64,000 bases of DNA from positions 135,046 to 199,045 of the forward strand of contig CAVQHY010000010.1 of assembly GCA_963712465.1 (NCBI GenBank), read 5' to 3'. A model generated the notes under the pieces. The model was not told the DNA's origin. It saw nothing but the letters and a program-made list of their open reading frames with translations, and did no database searches. A program made the translations under genes and the position numbers. The stretch is from CAVQHY01 sp963712465. Lineage in GTDB: Bacteria > Actinomycetota > Thermoleophilia > Gaiellales > Gaiellaceae. Below are positions 9,676-19,029 of this stretch, one piece after another. Position 1 is the first letter of the stretch. Every line of letters begins with the position of its first letter.

Positions 9676-9973
9676 CGGGGACGATTCTAGGGGGTCTGTC
9701 CGGAAACCCCGGTGCGCTCGGGACTCGCGCGCAACCGTGCCTGCCCGGCGGCCGCCGGTTGCGTGATTCGACACGTGTGAGGGCGGGTCTTGCATCGCGC
9801 GCGGGCAGATCCGGACACCATTGCGGCGCTACGCTCGAGTCTCGACCCACCCGGGTGGGGAACCCTCCCTCGGGTGGGTCCAGGGGCGCCGGTGTCGGCA
9901 AACGCCTAGTGCGTTGGCGGCCGCCGGACGGCAACGGTGCCGGGGCCGGCTACCGCTCGGCCGCCGGAGCCGT
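9676..9973. other. Intergenic region between the peptidase promoter and the pyrG end
   Basis: About 300 bases without a convincing gene. It holds the peptidase promoter (TAGAAT at 9684-9689, reverse strand), GCGCGCG-rich sequence with GTGTCCGGATC on the reverse strand, and the core TACGCTCGA at 9832-9840. This resembles a weak copy of the dispersed repeat. The hairpin listed separately follows. Confidence 0.5.
9844..9880 (-). terminator. Hairpin downstream of pyrG
   Basis: GACCCACCCG (9844-9853) pairs perfectly with CGGGTGGGTC (9871-9880) across 17 bases. It stands about 95 bases past the pyrG stop. There is no T-run, so intrinsic termination would be weak; it may be part of the repeat family. 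Confidence 0.45.
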
Positions 9974-11620
9974 CTAGCGGAGCGCCGTCTCGGCGACGGC
10001 GGCGCGTGACCGGGCCCGGTCGAGCGCGGCGCCGACGAAGTCGCGAAACAGCGGCGCAGGCCGGGTGGGGCGCGACTTGAACTCCGGGTGGAACTGGCTC
10101 GCGACGAACCACGGGTGGCCGGAGAGCTCGACGATCTCGACGAGGCGGCCTTCCTGGTACGTGCCCGACACGACGAGGCCCTGCTCGACGAGCCGTGGGC
10201 GGTAGTGGTTCGACACCTCGTAGCGATGGCGGTGGCGCTCGTACACGACCGCCTCGTCGTAGGCGCTGTAGGCACGCGTCCCCTCGACCAGGTCGACGGG
10301 CTGGGCGCCGAGCCGCATGGTGCCGCCGAGATCCTCGATCTCTTTCTGCTCGGGCAGGAGGTCGATCACCGGGTACGGCGTCTCCGGATCCATCTCGGTC
10401 GAGTTGGCGCCGTCGAGGCCGCAGACGTTGCGGGCGAACTCCGAGATGGCAACGTGCATGCCGAGGCAGATGCCGAGGTAGGGAATGCCCCGCTCTCTCG
10501 CCACGCGGCAGGCGGTGATCTTGCCCTCCCAGCCGCGCGAGCCGAACCCACCGGGTACCAGCACGCCGTCGGCGCGCTCGAGCTCGGCTGCCGCCTCCTC
10601 GACGCTCATCCCCTCCGAGTCCACCCACCGGACACTGACACCCGTGCCGTGGTAGATGCCCGAGTGCTTGAGCGCCTCGTGCACCGAGAGGTACGCATCG
10701 TGGAGCTTCACGTACTTGCCGACGAGCGCGATCTCGACCTCGCCCTCGCGCCTGCCGATGCGCTCGACGAGCTCGTCCCAGTCGCCGAGGTCGAGCTCGC
10801 CCTCGGGGAGCCCGAGGCGCTGGCACACGAGCCGGTCGAGCCCCTCGTCGCGCAGCGCGTGCGGGACGAGGTACACGTCGCGGACGTCCTCGTTGGCGAC
10901 GACCGCGGCCGGGTCGACGTCTGCGAAGAGCGCGATCTTCTCGCGGATGTCGCGCGAGAGCGGCTCGTGCGACCGGCACACGACGACGTCGGGGTGGATA
11001 CCGATGCGTCGTAGCTCGTTGACCGAGTGCTGCGTCGGCTTCGTCTTCAGCTCGCCGGCGGTGTCGATGAACGGGACGTAGGTGACATGCACGTAGACGA
11101 CGTTCTCCTGGCCGACCTCCCGCCGGAACTGGCGGATCGCCTCGAGGAACGGGAGCGACTCGATGTCACCCACCGTGCCCCCGATCTCCGAGATGACGAC
11201 GTCGGCGTCGCTCGCGGTCGCGACCCGGCGGATCCGCTCCTTGATCTCGTTGGTGATGTGCGGGATCACCTGCACGGTCGAGCCGAGGTATTCGCCCTTG
11301 CGCTCCTTGCGGATCACGCGGTCCCAGATCGAGCCCGAGGTGTGGTTCGCGGAGCGCGACAGGTTCTCGTCGACGAACCGCTCGTAGTGGCCGATGTCGA
11401 GGTCGGTCTCCGCGCCGTCCTCGGTGACGAACACCTCGCCGTGCTGGAACGGGCTCATCGTTCCCGGGTCGACGTTCAGGTACGGGTCGAACTTCTGCGC
11501 CTGGACGCGAAAGCCGCGCGCCTTCAGCAGGCGCCCGAGCGATGCCGCAGTAATGCCCTTGCCGAGCGACGAGACGACCCCGCCCGTGACGAAGACGTAC
11601 TTCGTGGGGGTGTCCGTCAC
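9974..11620 (-). CDS. pyrG: CTP synthase
   Basis: Makes CTP from UTP, ATP and glutamine. The 548-residue protein has the amidoligase N-terminus (KYVFVTGGVVSSLGKGI). The C-terminal class I glutaminase domain has its nucleophile in YLGICLGMH and His/Glu in SQFHPEFKSRP. The GTG start at 11620 has a strong GGAGGAG ribosome binding site and overlaps the previous stop by four bases (GTGA). The position after mctB matches mycobacteria (Rv1698-Rv1699). Confidence 0.97.
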   Translation of the reverse strand: MTDTPTKYVFVTGGVVSSLGKGITAASLGRLLKARGFRVQAQKFDPYLNVDPGTMSPFQHGEVFVTEDGAETDLDIGHYERFVDENLSRSANHTSGSIWDRVIRKERKGEYLGSTVQVIPHITNEIKERIRRVATASDADVVISEIGGTVGDIESLPFLEAIRQFRREVGQENVVYVHVTYVPFIDTAGELKTKPTQHSVNELRRIGIHPDVVVCRSHEPLSRDIREKIALFADVDPAAVVANEDVRDVYLVPHALRDEGLDRLVCQRLGLPEGELDLGDWDELVERIGRREGEVEIALVGKYVKLHDAYLSVHEALKHSGIYHGTGVSVRWVDSEGMSVEEAAAELERADGVLVPGGFGSRGWEGKITACRVARERGIPYLGICLGMHVAISEFARNVCGLDGANSTEMDPETPYPVIDLLPEQKEIEDLGGTMRLGAQPVDLVEGTRAYSAYDEAVVYERHRHRYEVSNHYRPRLVEQGLVVSGTYQEGRLVEIVELSGHPWFVASQFHPEFKSRPTRPAPLFRDFVGAALDRARSRAAVAETALR

Positions 11621-12867
11621 GGGTCTCTCCTCCCGAGACCGTCGAGCGCGCGAAGGACCGCGGACGACTCGATCAGGCTTCCGAGCGAGCGGCGCTCGCC
11701 GAGGAGGTTGAGTCCCGCGAGCCCGGCGATCGCCGCCCAGCGAGCCCGTCCCGGGAGTCGTTGCACCAGGGCCAACCCTACCATGGCCCCAAAGGCGTTC
11801 GACCCCGCGTCCCCCAGCATCATGCGCTCGCGGAGATCGTAGGGAAGGAGCAGGACGGCCCCGCGCGCGAACCGGCGGGCCGGCGTCCCCCGCAGACAGA
11901 GGGCGGCGAGCAGGTACGCCTTGAGCGCGCGGCCGGGGCGCGTATCGAGCTGGTTGAGCGCGTTCGCCGAGAGACCGATCAGGAGCGCGCCCGACGGCGA
12001 GCCGGTCGCGGCCAGACCGACTGCGGGGATCGCGACCAGCTTCAGGACGCCGGTCGTGTCGCCGCCGCGCAGATGCGCGCGGAACCCGCGCTCTGGGCCG
12101 CTCCAGAGGTCGTCGGCGAGACCCGCCGCAGCAACTGCCGTCGCGACGAGCACGTCCCGGCGCGGGCCACCGAGACCTACGAGCGGTACCGCCCACCCTG
12201 TCAGCGGCAGGCGCAGCCCGCGAAAGTTGACCGCGAGCGGCCCGCACGCGACGATCAGGTCGAGCAGCTGGCGGCCGCGATGCGCGAACCCGGCGACGTC
12301 GCGTCGGGTGACGCGGTGACTCAGCGACAGCTCTCGCTCCTCGACGCCGAGGCCGGCACGGACCGCGTCGATCGTCATGCGTACCTCGCAGCCGTAGCCG
12401 GGGGCGAGCGGGAAGCACGCCTTCCTGGCGGCCGGCGAGAGCGCGCGCTGGCCGGACAGCGGCTCACGCACGTCGGCCCCCGAGCGCAGACGAACGAGCC
12501 GGCGCCCGGCTCGCTTGGCGATTCCGAACCCCCCTCCCTGCTGTCTCGCGAACACGGCGACGGCCACGTCGGCGTCGCTTTCGAGCAGGCTCACGAGGTC
12601 GCCGTCGAGGTCGGCGTCGACCAGCAGGATGCGGCCCGGGCCGGCGGTGCGCTCGGCCGCGGACAGCGCCTGGCCCTTGCCGAGACGGGCGAGGCGCAGC
12701 ACGGTGGCCCCCGCCGCCTCGGCAACGGCCGCGGTGGAATCCCGAGACCCGTCGTCGGCGACGACCACCTTCGCGTCCGGAAACGCCGACGCAAGCGCGG
12801 CGACCGTCGACCCGACCCTGTCCTCCTCGTCCCGGGCCGGAACGAGGATCGTCAGCTCAGCTCCCAC
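11617..12867 (-). CDS. Fusion of GT2 glycosyltransferase and WecA/MraY-like membrane domain
   Basis: The 416-residue protein has two parts. Residues 1 to about 200 are a GT-A fold family 2 transferase, with ILVPARDEEDRV, VVVADDGSRDST and a DxD-like VDADLD at 83-88. Residues about 225-400 carry the hallmark motifs of polyprenyl-phosphate sugar-1-phosphate transferases: ADDLWSG (251), ANALNQLDTRPG (301) and MLGDAGSNAFG (350). About four or five helices are visible, against ten in MraY or WecA, so the membrane part is truncated. It may build a polyprenyl-linked sugar at the membrane. It sits between mctB and pyrG, overlapping pyrG by four bases and mctB by eleven. Substrate unknown. Confidence 0.75.
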   Translation of the reverse strand: MGAELTILVPARDEEDRVGSTVAALASAFPDAKVVVADDGSRDSTAAVAEAAGATVLRLARLGKGQALSAAERTAGPGRILLVDADLDGDLVSLLESDADVAVAVFARQQGGGFGIAKRAGRRLVRLRSGADVREPLSGQRALSPAARKACFPLAPGYGCEVRMTIDAVRAGLGVEERELSLSHRVTRRDVAGFAHRGRQLLDLIVACGPLAVNFRGLRLPLTGWAVPLVGLGGPRRDVLVATAVAAAGLADDLWSGPERGFRAHLRGGDTTGVLKLVAIPAVGLAATGSPSGALLIGLSANALNQLDTRPGRALKAYLLAALCLRGTPARRFARGAVLLLPYDLRERMMLGDAGSNAFGAMVGLALVQRLPGRARWAAIAGLAGLNLLGERRSLGSLIESSAVLRALDGLGRRDP

Positions 12868-13786
12868 CCGGCTCGGGAGGGGCGACGGGCGTGATCGGCG
12901 GCGTGGCGCCGTCGCTGGCCGAGTCCTTGAGGCCGTAGTGTCCCGCGTCGCCGCCGGCGAGAAGCAGCGCGAGCGCGAGCTTGCCGAACGGCGTGTCGAC
13001 GTCGTCGACGCTGGAGACGCCCCGCTCCCGGTAGAGCGGGATGTCGGACTCCTCTGCGGTCGTCGTCGACCCCTCGACGCCGACGACCGGGATCCCGGTC
13101 GAGTCGAGTCCGTCGAGCAGGCCGTCCAGCAGCGACTCGGTCGGGCGGTCCTGCTCGGTCACGTCGAGGCTGTTCGCCGGAGGAGGGTCCCAGGAGCGGA
13201 CGACGACGACCCCGTCCACGTCGGGCGTCGTGGCGCCTGTGCGCTCCTCTACGAGCTCGCCCGAGAGCGCCGTCCAGAGCGGCGTGTCGCCGCCCTCGAC
13301 CAGCTCGCGGCCGAGCTCTCGCCCTAGACCGCCGAAGTCGCGGTCGCCCCCGTACGCGATCAGCCCGGAGTTGTCGTGCAGGTACTCGTCGAGCTTGCCC
13401 GCGTCGAGCGGAAGCTCGACCGCGAGCGTTCGCAGCGGCGCGCCCGCGCCCGCGTCGCCGAGCGTCCGCTCGATCGACGAGCGCAGGTCGCCGTCGACCG
13501 AGCCGAGAAACAGGACCGCGAACTGCTTGCCGCCGAGCCGATCCTGCATCAGCGCCGGGTAGGCGTCGTCCAGCACCTCCTGCGCCACCGCTCCTTGCTG
13601 CGATGCCGCCTGCGTCTTCTCGCGCTCGGCCTCGAGCTGCCCGGCGAGCTGGCCGTTCTGGTCTCGCAGGGCCGACTCCGAGGTGTCGGAGACCTTCCCG
13701 GAGATCGCGACGCCCAGCAGCACGCCGACCGCCAGCGCCACGAAGACGGCAGCGAGCGAGGCGAGGTGGTAGCGAAGGTCGACCAC
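12857..13786 (-). CDS. MctB-family copper transporter/envelope protein
   Basis: A 309-residue protein with an N-terminal transmembrane helix (YHLASLAAVFVALAVGVLLGVA) followed by a coiled coil (residues about 35-70) and an extracytoplasmic alpha/beta domain. This matches the MctB family, whose M. tuberculosis member (Rv1698) forms a channel-like protein needed for copper resistance. The neighbours steA, recN and pyrG are the same as in mycobacteria. I infer the family, not the copper function, in this organism. The C-terminal 20 residues are Pro/Thr-rich. Confidence 0.8.
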   Translation of the reverse strand: MVDLRYHLASLAAVFVALAVGVLLGVAISGKVSDTSESALRDQNGQLAGQLEAEREKTQAASQQGAVAQEVLDDAYPALMQDRLGGKQFAVLFLGSVDGDLRSSIERTLGDAGAGAPLRTLAVELPLDAGKLDEYLHDNSGLIAYGGDRDFGGLGRELGRELVEGGDTPLWTALSGELVEERTGATTPDVDGVVVVRSWDPPPANSLDVTEQDRPTESLLDGLLDGLDSTGIPVVGVEGSTTTAEESDIPLYRERGVSSVDDVDTPFGKLALALLLAGGDAGHYGLKDSASDGATPPITPVAPPEPGGS

Positions 13787-13796
13787 GGGGGGCGCG

Positions 13797-14933
13797 CTAG
13801 TTCAGGCCGAGCAGGGAGAACACCCGCTCGACAAGCACGGAGATCGTATCTCTGAGCGGCTGCGAGCCGATCACCACCGCGGCGATCGCGGCGGCGGCGG
13901 CGAGCAGGAAGACGGCGAGCGGCGTCACGCCGACACGGGTTCGGAACAGCCGGGAGACGCCGCGGGCGTCGACGAGCCGGTCGCCAACCTTGAGCCGGGT
14001 CAGGAAGGTCGAGGACATCCCCTCGCGGTTTCGCTCGAGGAACTCGACCAGGTTGAAGTGGGTGCCGACGGCGACGATCAGGTCGGCCCCCTTCTCGTAC
14101 GCGAGCAGCATGGCGACGTCCTCGCTGATTCCCGGGGCCGAGACGACGGACGAGGACAGCCCGAGCCCGTCGAGCCGCTCGCGGCCCGGCGCGCGCCCGT
14201 CCGGGTAGGCATGCACGACGAGCTCGGCGCCGCAGGTGAGCGCCGTGTCGGAGACCGAATCCATGTCGCCGACGATCACGTCGGGCTTGCGGCCGATCTC
14301 GAGGAGCGCGTCGGCGCCGCCGTCGACCGCGACGAGCACCGGCTTGAAGTCGCGGATGTAGGAGCGGACGATGCGCAGATCGCGCTTGTAGGCGGGGCCG
14401 CGGGCGACGACGAGGGCGTGCCGGTCGCGAAACCGGGTGGCGAGATGTGGGAGCTGCAGCTCCTCCGTGAAGAGCGCTCCCTCCTCCCGCAGGAACCGCA
14501 TCGTGTTCTCGGCGAAGCCCTCGAGCGCGTCCGCGAGGCGGTCCTGCTGCTCCTCGAGCCGGAGCTCGAGCTCCTCGACGGTGAGCGTGCGGCCGGCCGC
14601 GATCCGGGAGCCGTTCCGGTAGAGGCTCGAACCGCGCACGGTGATCGGCTCGCCCTCCCTGACGGCGTCGATCAAGCCGTCCGGCGCCTTCACGTCGATC
14701 AGCACGACCCCGCCGCGCACGAGCTGCAGCGGGCCCGGATTCGGGTAGCGCCCCGTCTGGGACGGCGCGGAGTTGACGACGACCCGGACGCCACTCTCGA
14801 GCAGCTCCTCGACGGAGACGCGGTCGAGATCGGCATGGTCGATGATCGCGATGTCGGCCGGGCCCAGCCGCTTCACGAGGTCCTTGGTGCGCCGGTCGAC
14901 CCGCGCGGTCCCGGTGAACTCGTCGAAGCTCAT
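13797..14933 (-). CDS. steA: SteA-like septation protein
   Basis: A 378-residue membrane-anchored protein. The middle contains a thiamine-pyrophosphokinase-like nucleotide fold (AVDGGADALLEIG and VGDMDSVSD). The C-terminus has one hydrophobic helix (VTPLAVFLLAAAAAIAAVV). In Corynebacterium, SteA with SteB controls daughter-cell separation and cell-wall hydrolysis. The ATG overlaps the recN stop by four bases. The function is inferred from the family and from the conserved recN-steA-mctB order. Confidence 0.82.
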   Translation of the reverse strand: MSFDEFTGTARVDRRTKDLVKRLGPADIAIIDHADLDRVSVEELLESGVRVVVNSAPSQTGRYPNPGPLQLVRGGVVLIDVKAPDGLIDAVREGEPITVRGSSLYRNGSRIAAGRTLTVEELELRLEEQQDRLADALEGFAENTMRFLREEGALFTEELQLPHLATRFRDRHALVVARGPAYKRDLRIVRSYIRDFKPVLVAVDGGADALLEIGRKPDVIVGDMDSVSDTALTCGAELVVHAYPDGRAPGRERLDGLGLSSSVVSAPGISEDVAMLLAYEKGADLIVAVGTHFNLVEFLERNREGMSSTFLTRLKVGDRLVDARGVSRLFRTRVGVTPLAVFLLAAAAAIAAVVIGSQPLRDTISVLVERVFSLLGLN

Positions 14934-16573
14934 CGCAGCGTGGCGAGGAACGCGGCGCCGCCGAGCATGCGCTCGAGCTCCTCGCGGCGCTCGTCGTCGG
15001 AAAGCCGCTCGATCCGGGTGTGGGTCGGATCACCCGCGATCTTCTCGACCCGCAGGTGGACGTCGGCGACGCTCGCGATCTGGGGAAGATGGGTGATCGT
15101 GATCACCTGGGTAGTCTCGCCGAGCCGGCGCAGCGCGTCGGCGACGGCGTGGGCGGTCTGGCCCCCGATGCCCGCGTCGATCTCGTCGAAGACGATCGTG
15201 GGCTCGCCGGCTCCGACATGGGCAGCGGCTCGCAGCGCGAGCGCGACACGCGAGAGCTCGCCGCCGGAGGCGGTCTCCGCCGCGGGCGCGAGGGGAAGGC
15301 CCGGGTTGGGGCGGATCAGGAACGTCACCTCGTCGCGGCCGGCCGGCCCGAGCTCGCGGGGCGCGAGCTCGGCGCGGAACTCCCCCTCACCCATGCCGAG
15401 GCCCCTGAGCGCCTCGCCGACGGCCTCCGAGAAGCCGACGGCCACCTCCGCCCGGCGATCCGAGAGCAGCCCGGCGATCTCCTCCAAACGACCCTCCGCC
15501 GCGAGGAGCTCGCGGGACGCCGCCTCGACAGAATCGTCGCCGTCGTCGAATGCGGCCAGCTCGCCGTCTGCCTCGGCAGCGAGCGCGAGAAGCTCTTCGT
15601 ACGAGGAGGCGCCGAAGCGCCGCTTCGTGTCGGAGATGCGCTCGAGCTCGTCCTCCAGGTGCTCGAGCCGGCCCGGCTCGGCCTCGAGCGACGCGAGGTA
15701 GGCGCGGAGCGTCGAGGAGGCCTCGCTCGCGCGAAGGCCTGTCTCGCCCAGCTCGACCGCGACCGCGCGGAGCTCGGGATCGAGATCGGCCACGGGGTCG
15801 ATCGCGGCGGCGGCACGGCTCAGGAGCTCGGCCGCGCCGGGAAGCTCGGAGGCTTCGGGCGAGAGCGCGTCGGCGGCCGCCGCAGCCGCCTCGGCGAGCT
15901 CGCCGACGTGGCGCAGACGGTCACGCTCGGTACGCAGCGTCTCCTCGGTGTCCGGCCCGAGCCGCTCGGTGCGGATGACGAGCTCGCGGAGCTCGTCATG
16001 CCGTGCGGCCCGTTCTCCGGCGGAGCCGGTCAGATGTTCGTGGCGGCGGCGGGCGGCGAGCAGGTCGCGCCACGCGCGGCGCAGCTCGGCACGGCGGCGA
16101 AGCTGCTCGTCGCCGGCAAACGCGTCGAGGACGTCGAGCTGGAACGAGGGCCTCGCGAGCCGTCGCTGCTCGAACTGACCGGACATCGCGATCAGGCTCT
16201 CGACGAGCGCGGCGAGATCCTCGCGCGCGACGGCCCGTCCCCAGGCGTAGGCGCGCGTGCGGCCGTCGGCGAAGACGCGGCGGGCCGCGACGAGCCCGTG
16301 CTCGTCCGCGGGACGGAGCTCCGCGATCGTCTCGAACCCCCCGTCGTCGAGCAGCCCATCCGGCAGGTCGATCTCCGCCTCGACGTAGGCCTCGTCGGCG
16401 TCCGGCCCGACGTACGATGCGTCCCCTTTCGCGCCGAGCAGGAGCCCGACCGCCTGAGCGAGGATCGTCTTCCCCGCCCCGGTCTCGCCGGTGACCGCGT
16501 TCACGCCCGGGCCGAAGGCGAGCTCCGCCTCGCGGATGAGGACGAGGTTCTCGATCCGCAATCGCCGGAGCAT
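14930..16573 (-). CDS. recN: DNA repair protein RecN
   Basis: An SMC-like ATPase that acts at double-strand breaks. The 547-residue protein begins MLRRLRIENLVLIREAEL, with Walker A GETGAGKTIL. A long central coiled coil is rich in Glu, Arg, Ala and Leu. The C-terminal ABC signature (ASGGELSRVALALR) and Walker B (TIVFDEIDAGIGG) follow. The ATG at 16573 follows the nadK stop by two bases. The adenylate-binding residues are intact. Confidence 0.96.
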   Translation of the reverse strand: MLRRLRIENLVLIREAELAFGPGVNAVTGETGAGKTILAQAVGLLLGAKGDASYVGPDADEAYVEAEIDLPDGLLDDGGFETIAELRPADEHGLVAARRVFADGRTRAYAWGRAVAREDLAALVESLIAMSGQFEQRRLARPSFQLDVLDAFAGDEQLRRRAELRRAWRDLLAARRRHEHLTGSAGERAARHDELRELVIRTERLGPDTEETLRTERDRLRHVGELAEAAAAAADALSPEASELPGAAELLSRAAAAIDPVADLDPELRAVAVELGETGLRASEASSTLRAYLASLEAEPGRLEHLEDELERISDTKRRFGASSYEELLALAAEADGELAAFDDGDDSVEAASRELLAAEGRLEEIAGLLSDRRAEVAVGFSEAVGEALRGLGMGEGEFRAELAPRELGPAGRDEVTFLIRPNPGLPLAPAAETASGGELSRVALALRAAAHVGAGEPTIVFDEIDAGIGGQTAHAVADALRRLGETTQVITITHLPQIASVADVHLRVEKIAGDPTHTRIERLSDDERREELERMLGGAAFLATLR

Positions 16574-16575
16574 GT

Positions 16576-17379
16576 CTACGTGAACGTCTCGTGGTAGCGG
16601 CTGAAGAACGTCACCTCGGGCAGGAGCGCGAGCAGGCCCGTGTCGCCGCCCAGGGCGATCTCTGCGGGGCCCGCGAGCGTTGCGACGTCGTGGCCGTCGA
16701 CGAGCACGCTGACCGCCACCTCGGGCGTGCGGCTCGTGACGCGCAGGTCGAGGCCGCGGGGCACGACGAGCGGGCGCGCGTGGAGAGAATGCGGCGCGAC
16801 GAACGTGATCGCCATCGCCTCGAGCCCCCACATCAGCACGGGCCCGCCGTTCGAGAGGTTGTACGCCGTCGATCCGGTCGGCGTGGCGCAGATCATCCCG
16901 TCGCACGGCTGGACGCCGAGGTCGTAGCCGCCGACCTGCCACTCGAGCTCGACCATGCGTCCGGGTCGGGAGCTCGCGACGACGATGTCGTTGACGGCGA
17001 GATGGCGCTCGCCGTTCAGACGGGCGGCCAGCGTGCAGAGCTCGATCACGCGAAACTCGCCGCGAAAGACTCTCCCCACTCCCGTCTCGAGGTCGTTCGC
17101 GGCGAGGCTCGTGAGGAACCCGACGCGGCCGAAGTTGACTCCGAACACGGGCGCGGGCCGGTCGAGGCACGAGCGGAGTGCGCGGAGCATGGTGCCGTCA
17201 CCCCCGAGCACGATGACCACATCCGGGTTGGGGCAGTCCGCATCCTCCAGCACGACGCCGGCCTCGTCCGCGACCCGTTGGAGGCGGTCGAGCGCATCGC
17301 CGATCGTCTCCAGCTTGCCGTGCGTGACGACCGCCGCCCGGCGGACGGGTGGGCTAAGGGGCGTGGGCTGTGCGGTCAC
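16576..17379 (-). CDS. nadK: NAD kinase
   Basis: Phosphorylates NAD to NADP. The 267-residue protein has the family motifs GGDGTMLRA, GVNFGRVGFLTSL, NDIVV and TPTGSTAYNLSNGG. It overlaps tlyA by 26 bases and is two bases from recN. The tlyA-nadK-recN order is conserved in Gram-positive bacteria. Confidence 0.97.
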   Translation of the reverse strand: MTAQPTPLSPPVRRAAVVTHGKLETIGDALDRLQRVADEAGVVLEDADCPNPDVVIVLGGDGTMLRALRSCLDRPAPVFGVNFGRVGFLTSLAANDLETGVGRVFRGEFRVIELCTLAARLNGERHLAVNDIVVASSRPGRMVELEWQVGGYDLGVQPCDGMICATPTGSTAYNLSNGGPVLMWGLEAMAITFVAPHSLHARPLVVPRGLDLRVTSRTPEVAVSVLVDGHDVATLAGPAEIALGGDTGLLALLPEVTFFSRYHETFT

Positions 17380-18085
17380 GGAGGAAGAGGAAGAACTCGC
17401 GGTTGCCCTTCGGGCCGGTCAGGGGCGACTCGGCCTCGCCAACCACCTCTGCGCTCCAGTCGGCCGTCTGGGCGCGGATCTCGTCGAGGACGCGGCGGTG
17501 CACGGCCGGGTCGCGGACGACGCCGCCCTTGCCGACGTCGGCGGGTCCAGCCTCGAACTGCGGCTTGACGAGGACGAGCGCGCGCCAGCCGGTGCGGGCG
17601 CACCTGAGCGCCGCGGGGAGAGCCTTGGCGAGGCCGATGAACGAAACGTCGCACGTGACGAACCCCGGTGCGAACGGAAGCTCGGCGCGGTCGAGGTCGC
17701 GGACATTCGTGCGCTCGAGGACGGTCACGCGCGGGTCGGCGCGGAGCTTCGGATCGAGCTGCCCGTAGCCGACGTCCAGCGCGATCACGCGGGCGGCGCC
17801 GTGCTGGAGCAGGCAGTCGGTAAAGCCGCCGGTCGACGCGCCGACGTCGAGGCAGTCCTCGCCCGCGACGTCGATCCGGAGCTCCTCGAGCGCGCCGGCC
17901 AGCTTGTCGCCGCCACGCGAGACGTAGCGTGGGCCTGGGTCGACCGCGAGCGCGACGGCGTCGTCGAGCTGCTCTCCGGCCTTGCTGTGACCGGTGACGC
18001 GCCCCGCGAGCACGAGCGCCTGCGCCTGGGCCCGGCTCTCGGCGAGCCCACGCTCGACCATGAGCACGTCGAGGCGCTTCTTCAC
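17354..18085 (-). CDS. tlyA: TlyA-type rRNA 2'-O-methyltransferase
   Basis: Has an N-terminal S4 RNA-binding domain (RLDVLMVERGLAESRAQAQALVLAG) and an FtsJ-like SAM-binding methyltransferase domain (CLDVGASTGGFTDCLL, VGYGQLDPKLR). In mycobacteria TlyA methylates ribose on 16S and 23S rRNA and determines capreomycin sensitivity. The GTG at 18085 gives 243 residues and a normal start (VKKRLDVLM); a longer frame to 18142 is less likely. Confidence 0.9.
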   Translation of the reverse strand: MKKRLDVLMVERGLAESRAQAQALVLAGRVTGHSKAGEQLDDAVALAVDPGPRYVSRGGDKLAGALEELRIDVAGEDCLDVGASTGGFTDCLLQHGAARVIALDVGYGQLDPKLRADPRVTVLERTNVRDLDRAELPFAPGFVTCDVSFIGLAKALPAALRCARTGWRALVLVKPQFEAGPADVGKGGVVRDPAVHRRVLDEIRAQTADWSAEVVGEAESPLTGPKGNREFFLFLRDRTAHAP

Positions 18086-18155
18086 GCGGACTAGCTTACT
18101 GGCGTCCGTGGCCCGGCTTGCCCGCCGCGTCGCGGTCGGCACACCTTCGTGACGC

Positions 18156-18190
18156 GCGAGGGCGAGGCTGGCCTCGCGCGCAGCCCTCGC
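18156..18190 (-). terminator. Double hairpin after the prenyl synthase gene
   Basis: GCGAGGGC (18156-18163) can pair with GCCCTCGC (18183-18190), enclosing a second stem GAGGC-TG-GCCTC. It begins at the stop codon of the prenyl diphosphate synthase gene and precedes tlyA, so it may separate the two transcription units. Confidence 0.5.
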
Positions 18191-19029
18191 TACGACTGGC
18201 GCTCGCGGATCGTGGCGACGAGCTCGGCGAGCACCGACGTGTCGCCCGGGAGCGCGGCCAGCTCCTTCGCAACGCGCGCTCTCGTCTCGTCGGCGAGCTC
18301 GCGGGCGCGGTCGAGGCCGTGGAGGGTGACGTACGTCACCTTTCCCTCGGCCTCGTCCTTGCCCGGGGTCTTGCCGAGCTCCTCCGCTGTGCCGGTCGCA
18401 TCGAGGATGTCGTCGACGATCTGGAAGAGCAGGCCGAGGTCATCGGCGAACGCCCACCAGGGGACACGCTTGGGCTCCGGTACCTCGGCGACGGCGAGGG
18501 CGCAGCCGACGCAGGCGGCGAGCAGGCGCCCGGTCTTCAGCCGGTGGAGCGCGACCAGGCCGTCGTGGTCGAGCCCGCCGTTCGTCGTGATGTCGACGTA
18601 CTGGCCGCCGATCATCCCCGCGGTGGCGTCGGCGAGCACCTGCGCGGGCTCGGGAGTCGGATACGCGAGCACCTGGCGGAACGCCTCGGTCAGGAGCGCG
18701 TCGCCGGCGAGGATCGCAACCGCCTCGCCGAACGCCACGTGCGCGCTCGGCTGGCCGCGGCGCAGGTCGTCGTCGTCGAGCGCGGGCAGGTCGTCGTGGA
18801 CGAGCGAGAACGTGTGGACGAGCTCGAGCGCACACGCGGCCGGGAGGAGCTCGCGCGGCTCCCGCCCGAGCGCCTCGCCGGTGGCGAGGCAGAGCACGGG
18901 CCGGATCCGCTTGCCGCCGCCGAGCAGCGAGTAGCGCAGTGCCTCTTCGAGCCGGCCGAGGTCGGCGGCGAGGGGAAGCTCGGCGAGGGCCTCCTCCGCG
19001 AGCTCGCGAAGCTCAGGGACCTGGTGCAT
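18190..19029 (-). CDS. ispA: Polyprenyl (farnesyl/geranylgeranyl) diphosphate synthase
   Basis: Condenses IPP with allylic diphosphates. The 279-residue protein has the first Asp-rich motif, HDDLPALDDDDLRRG (D79, D80, D85, with the two-residue insertion of bacterial type II enzymes). It also has the second, QIVDDILDATG. A Phe sits five residues before the first motif, where E. coli IspA has Tyr, which favours a short (C15) product; this is an inference. ATG at 19029, overlapping the small upstream gene by 17 bases. Confidence 0.9.
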   Translation of the reverse strand: MHQVPELRELAEEALAELPLAADLGRLEEALRYSLLGGGKRIRPVLCLATGEALGREPRELLPAACALELVHTFSLVHDDLPALDDDDLRRGQPSAHVAFGEAVAILAGDALLTEAFRQVLAYPTPEPAQVLADATAGMIGGQYVDITTNGGLDHDGLVALHRLKTGRLLAACVGCALAVAEVPEPKRVPWWAFADDLGLLFQIVDDILDATGTAEELGKTPGKDEAEGKVTYVTLHGLDRARELADETRARVAKELAALPGDTSVLAELVATIRERQS

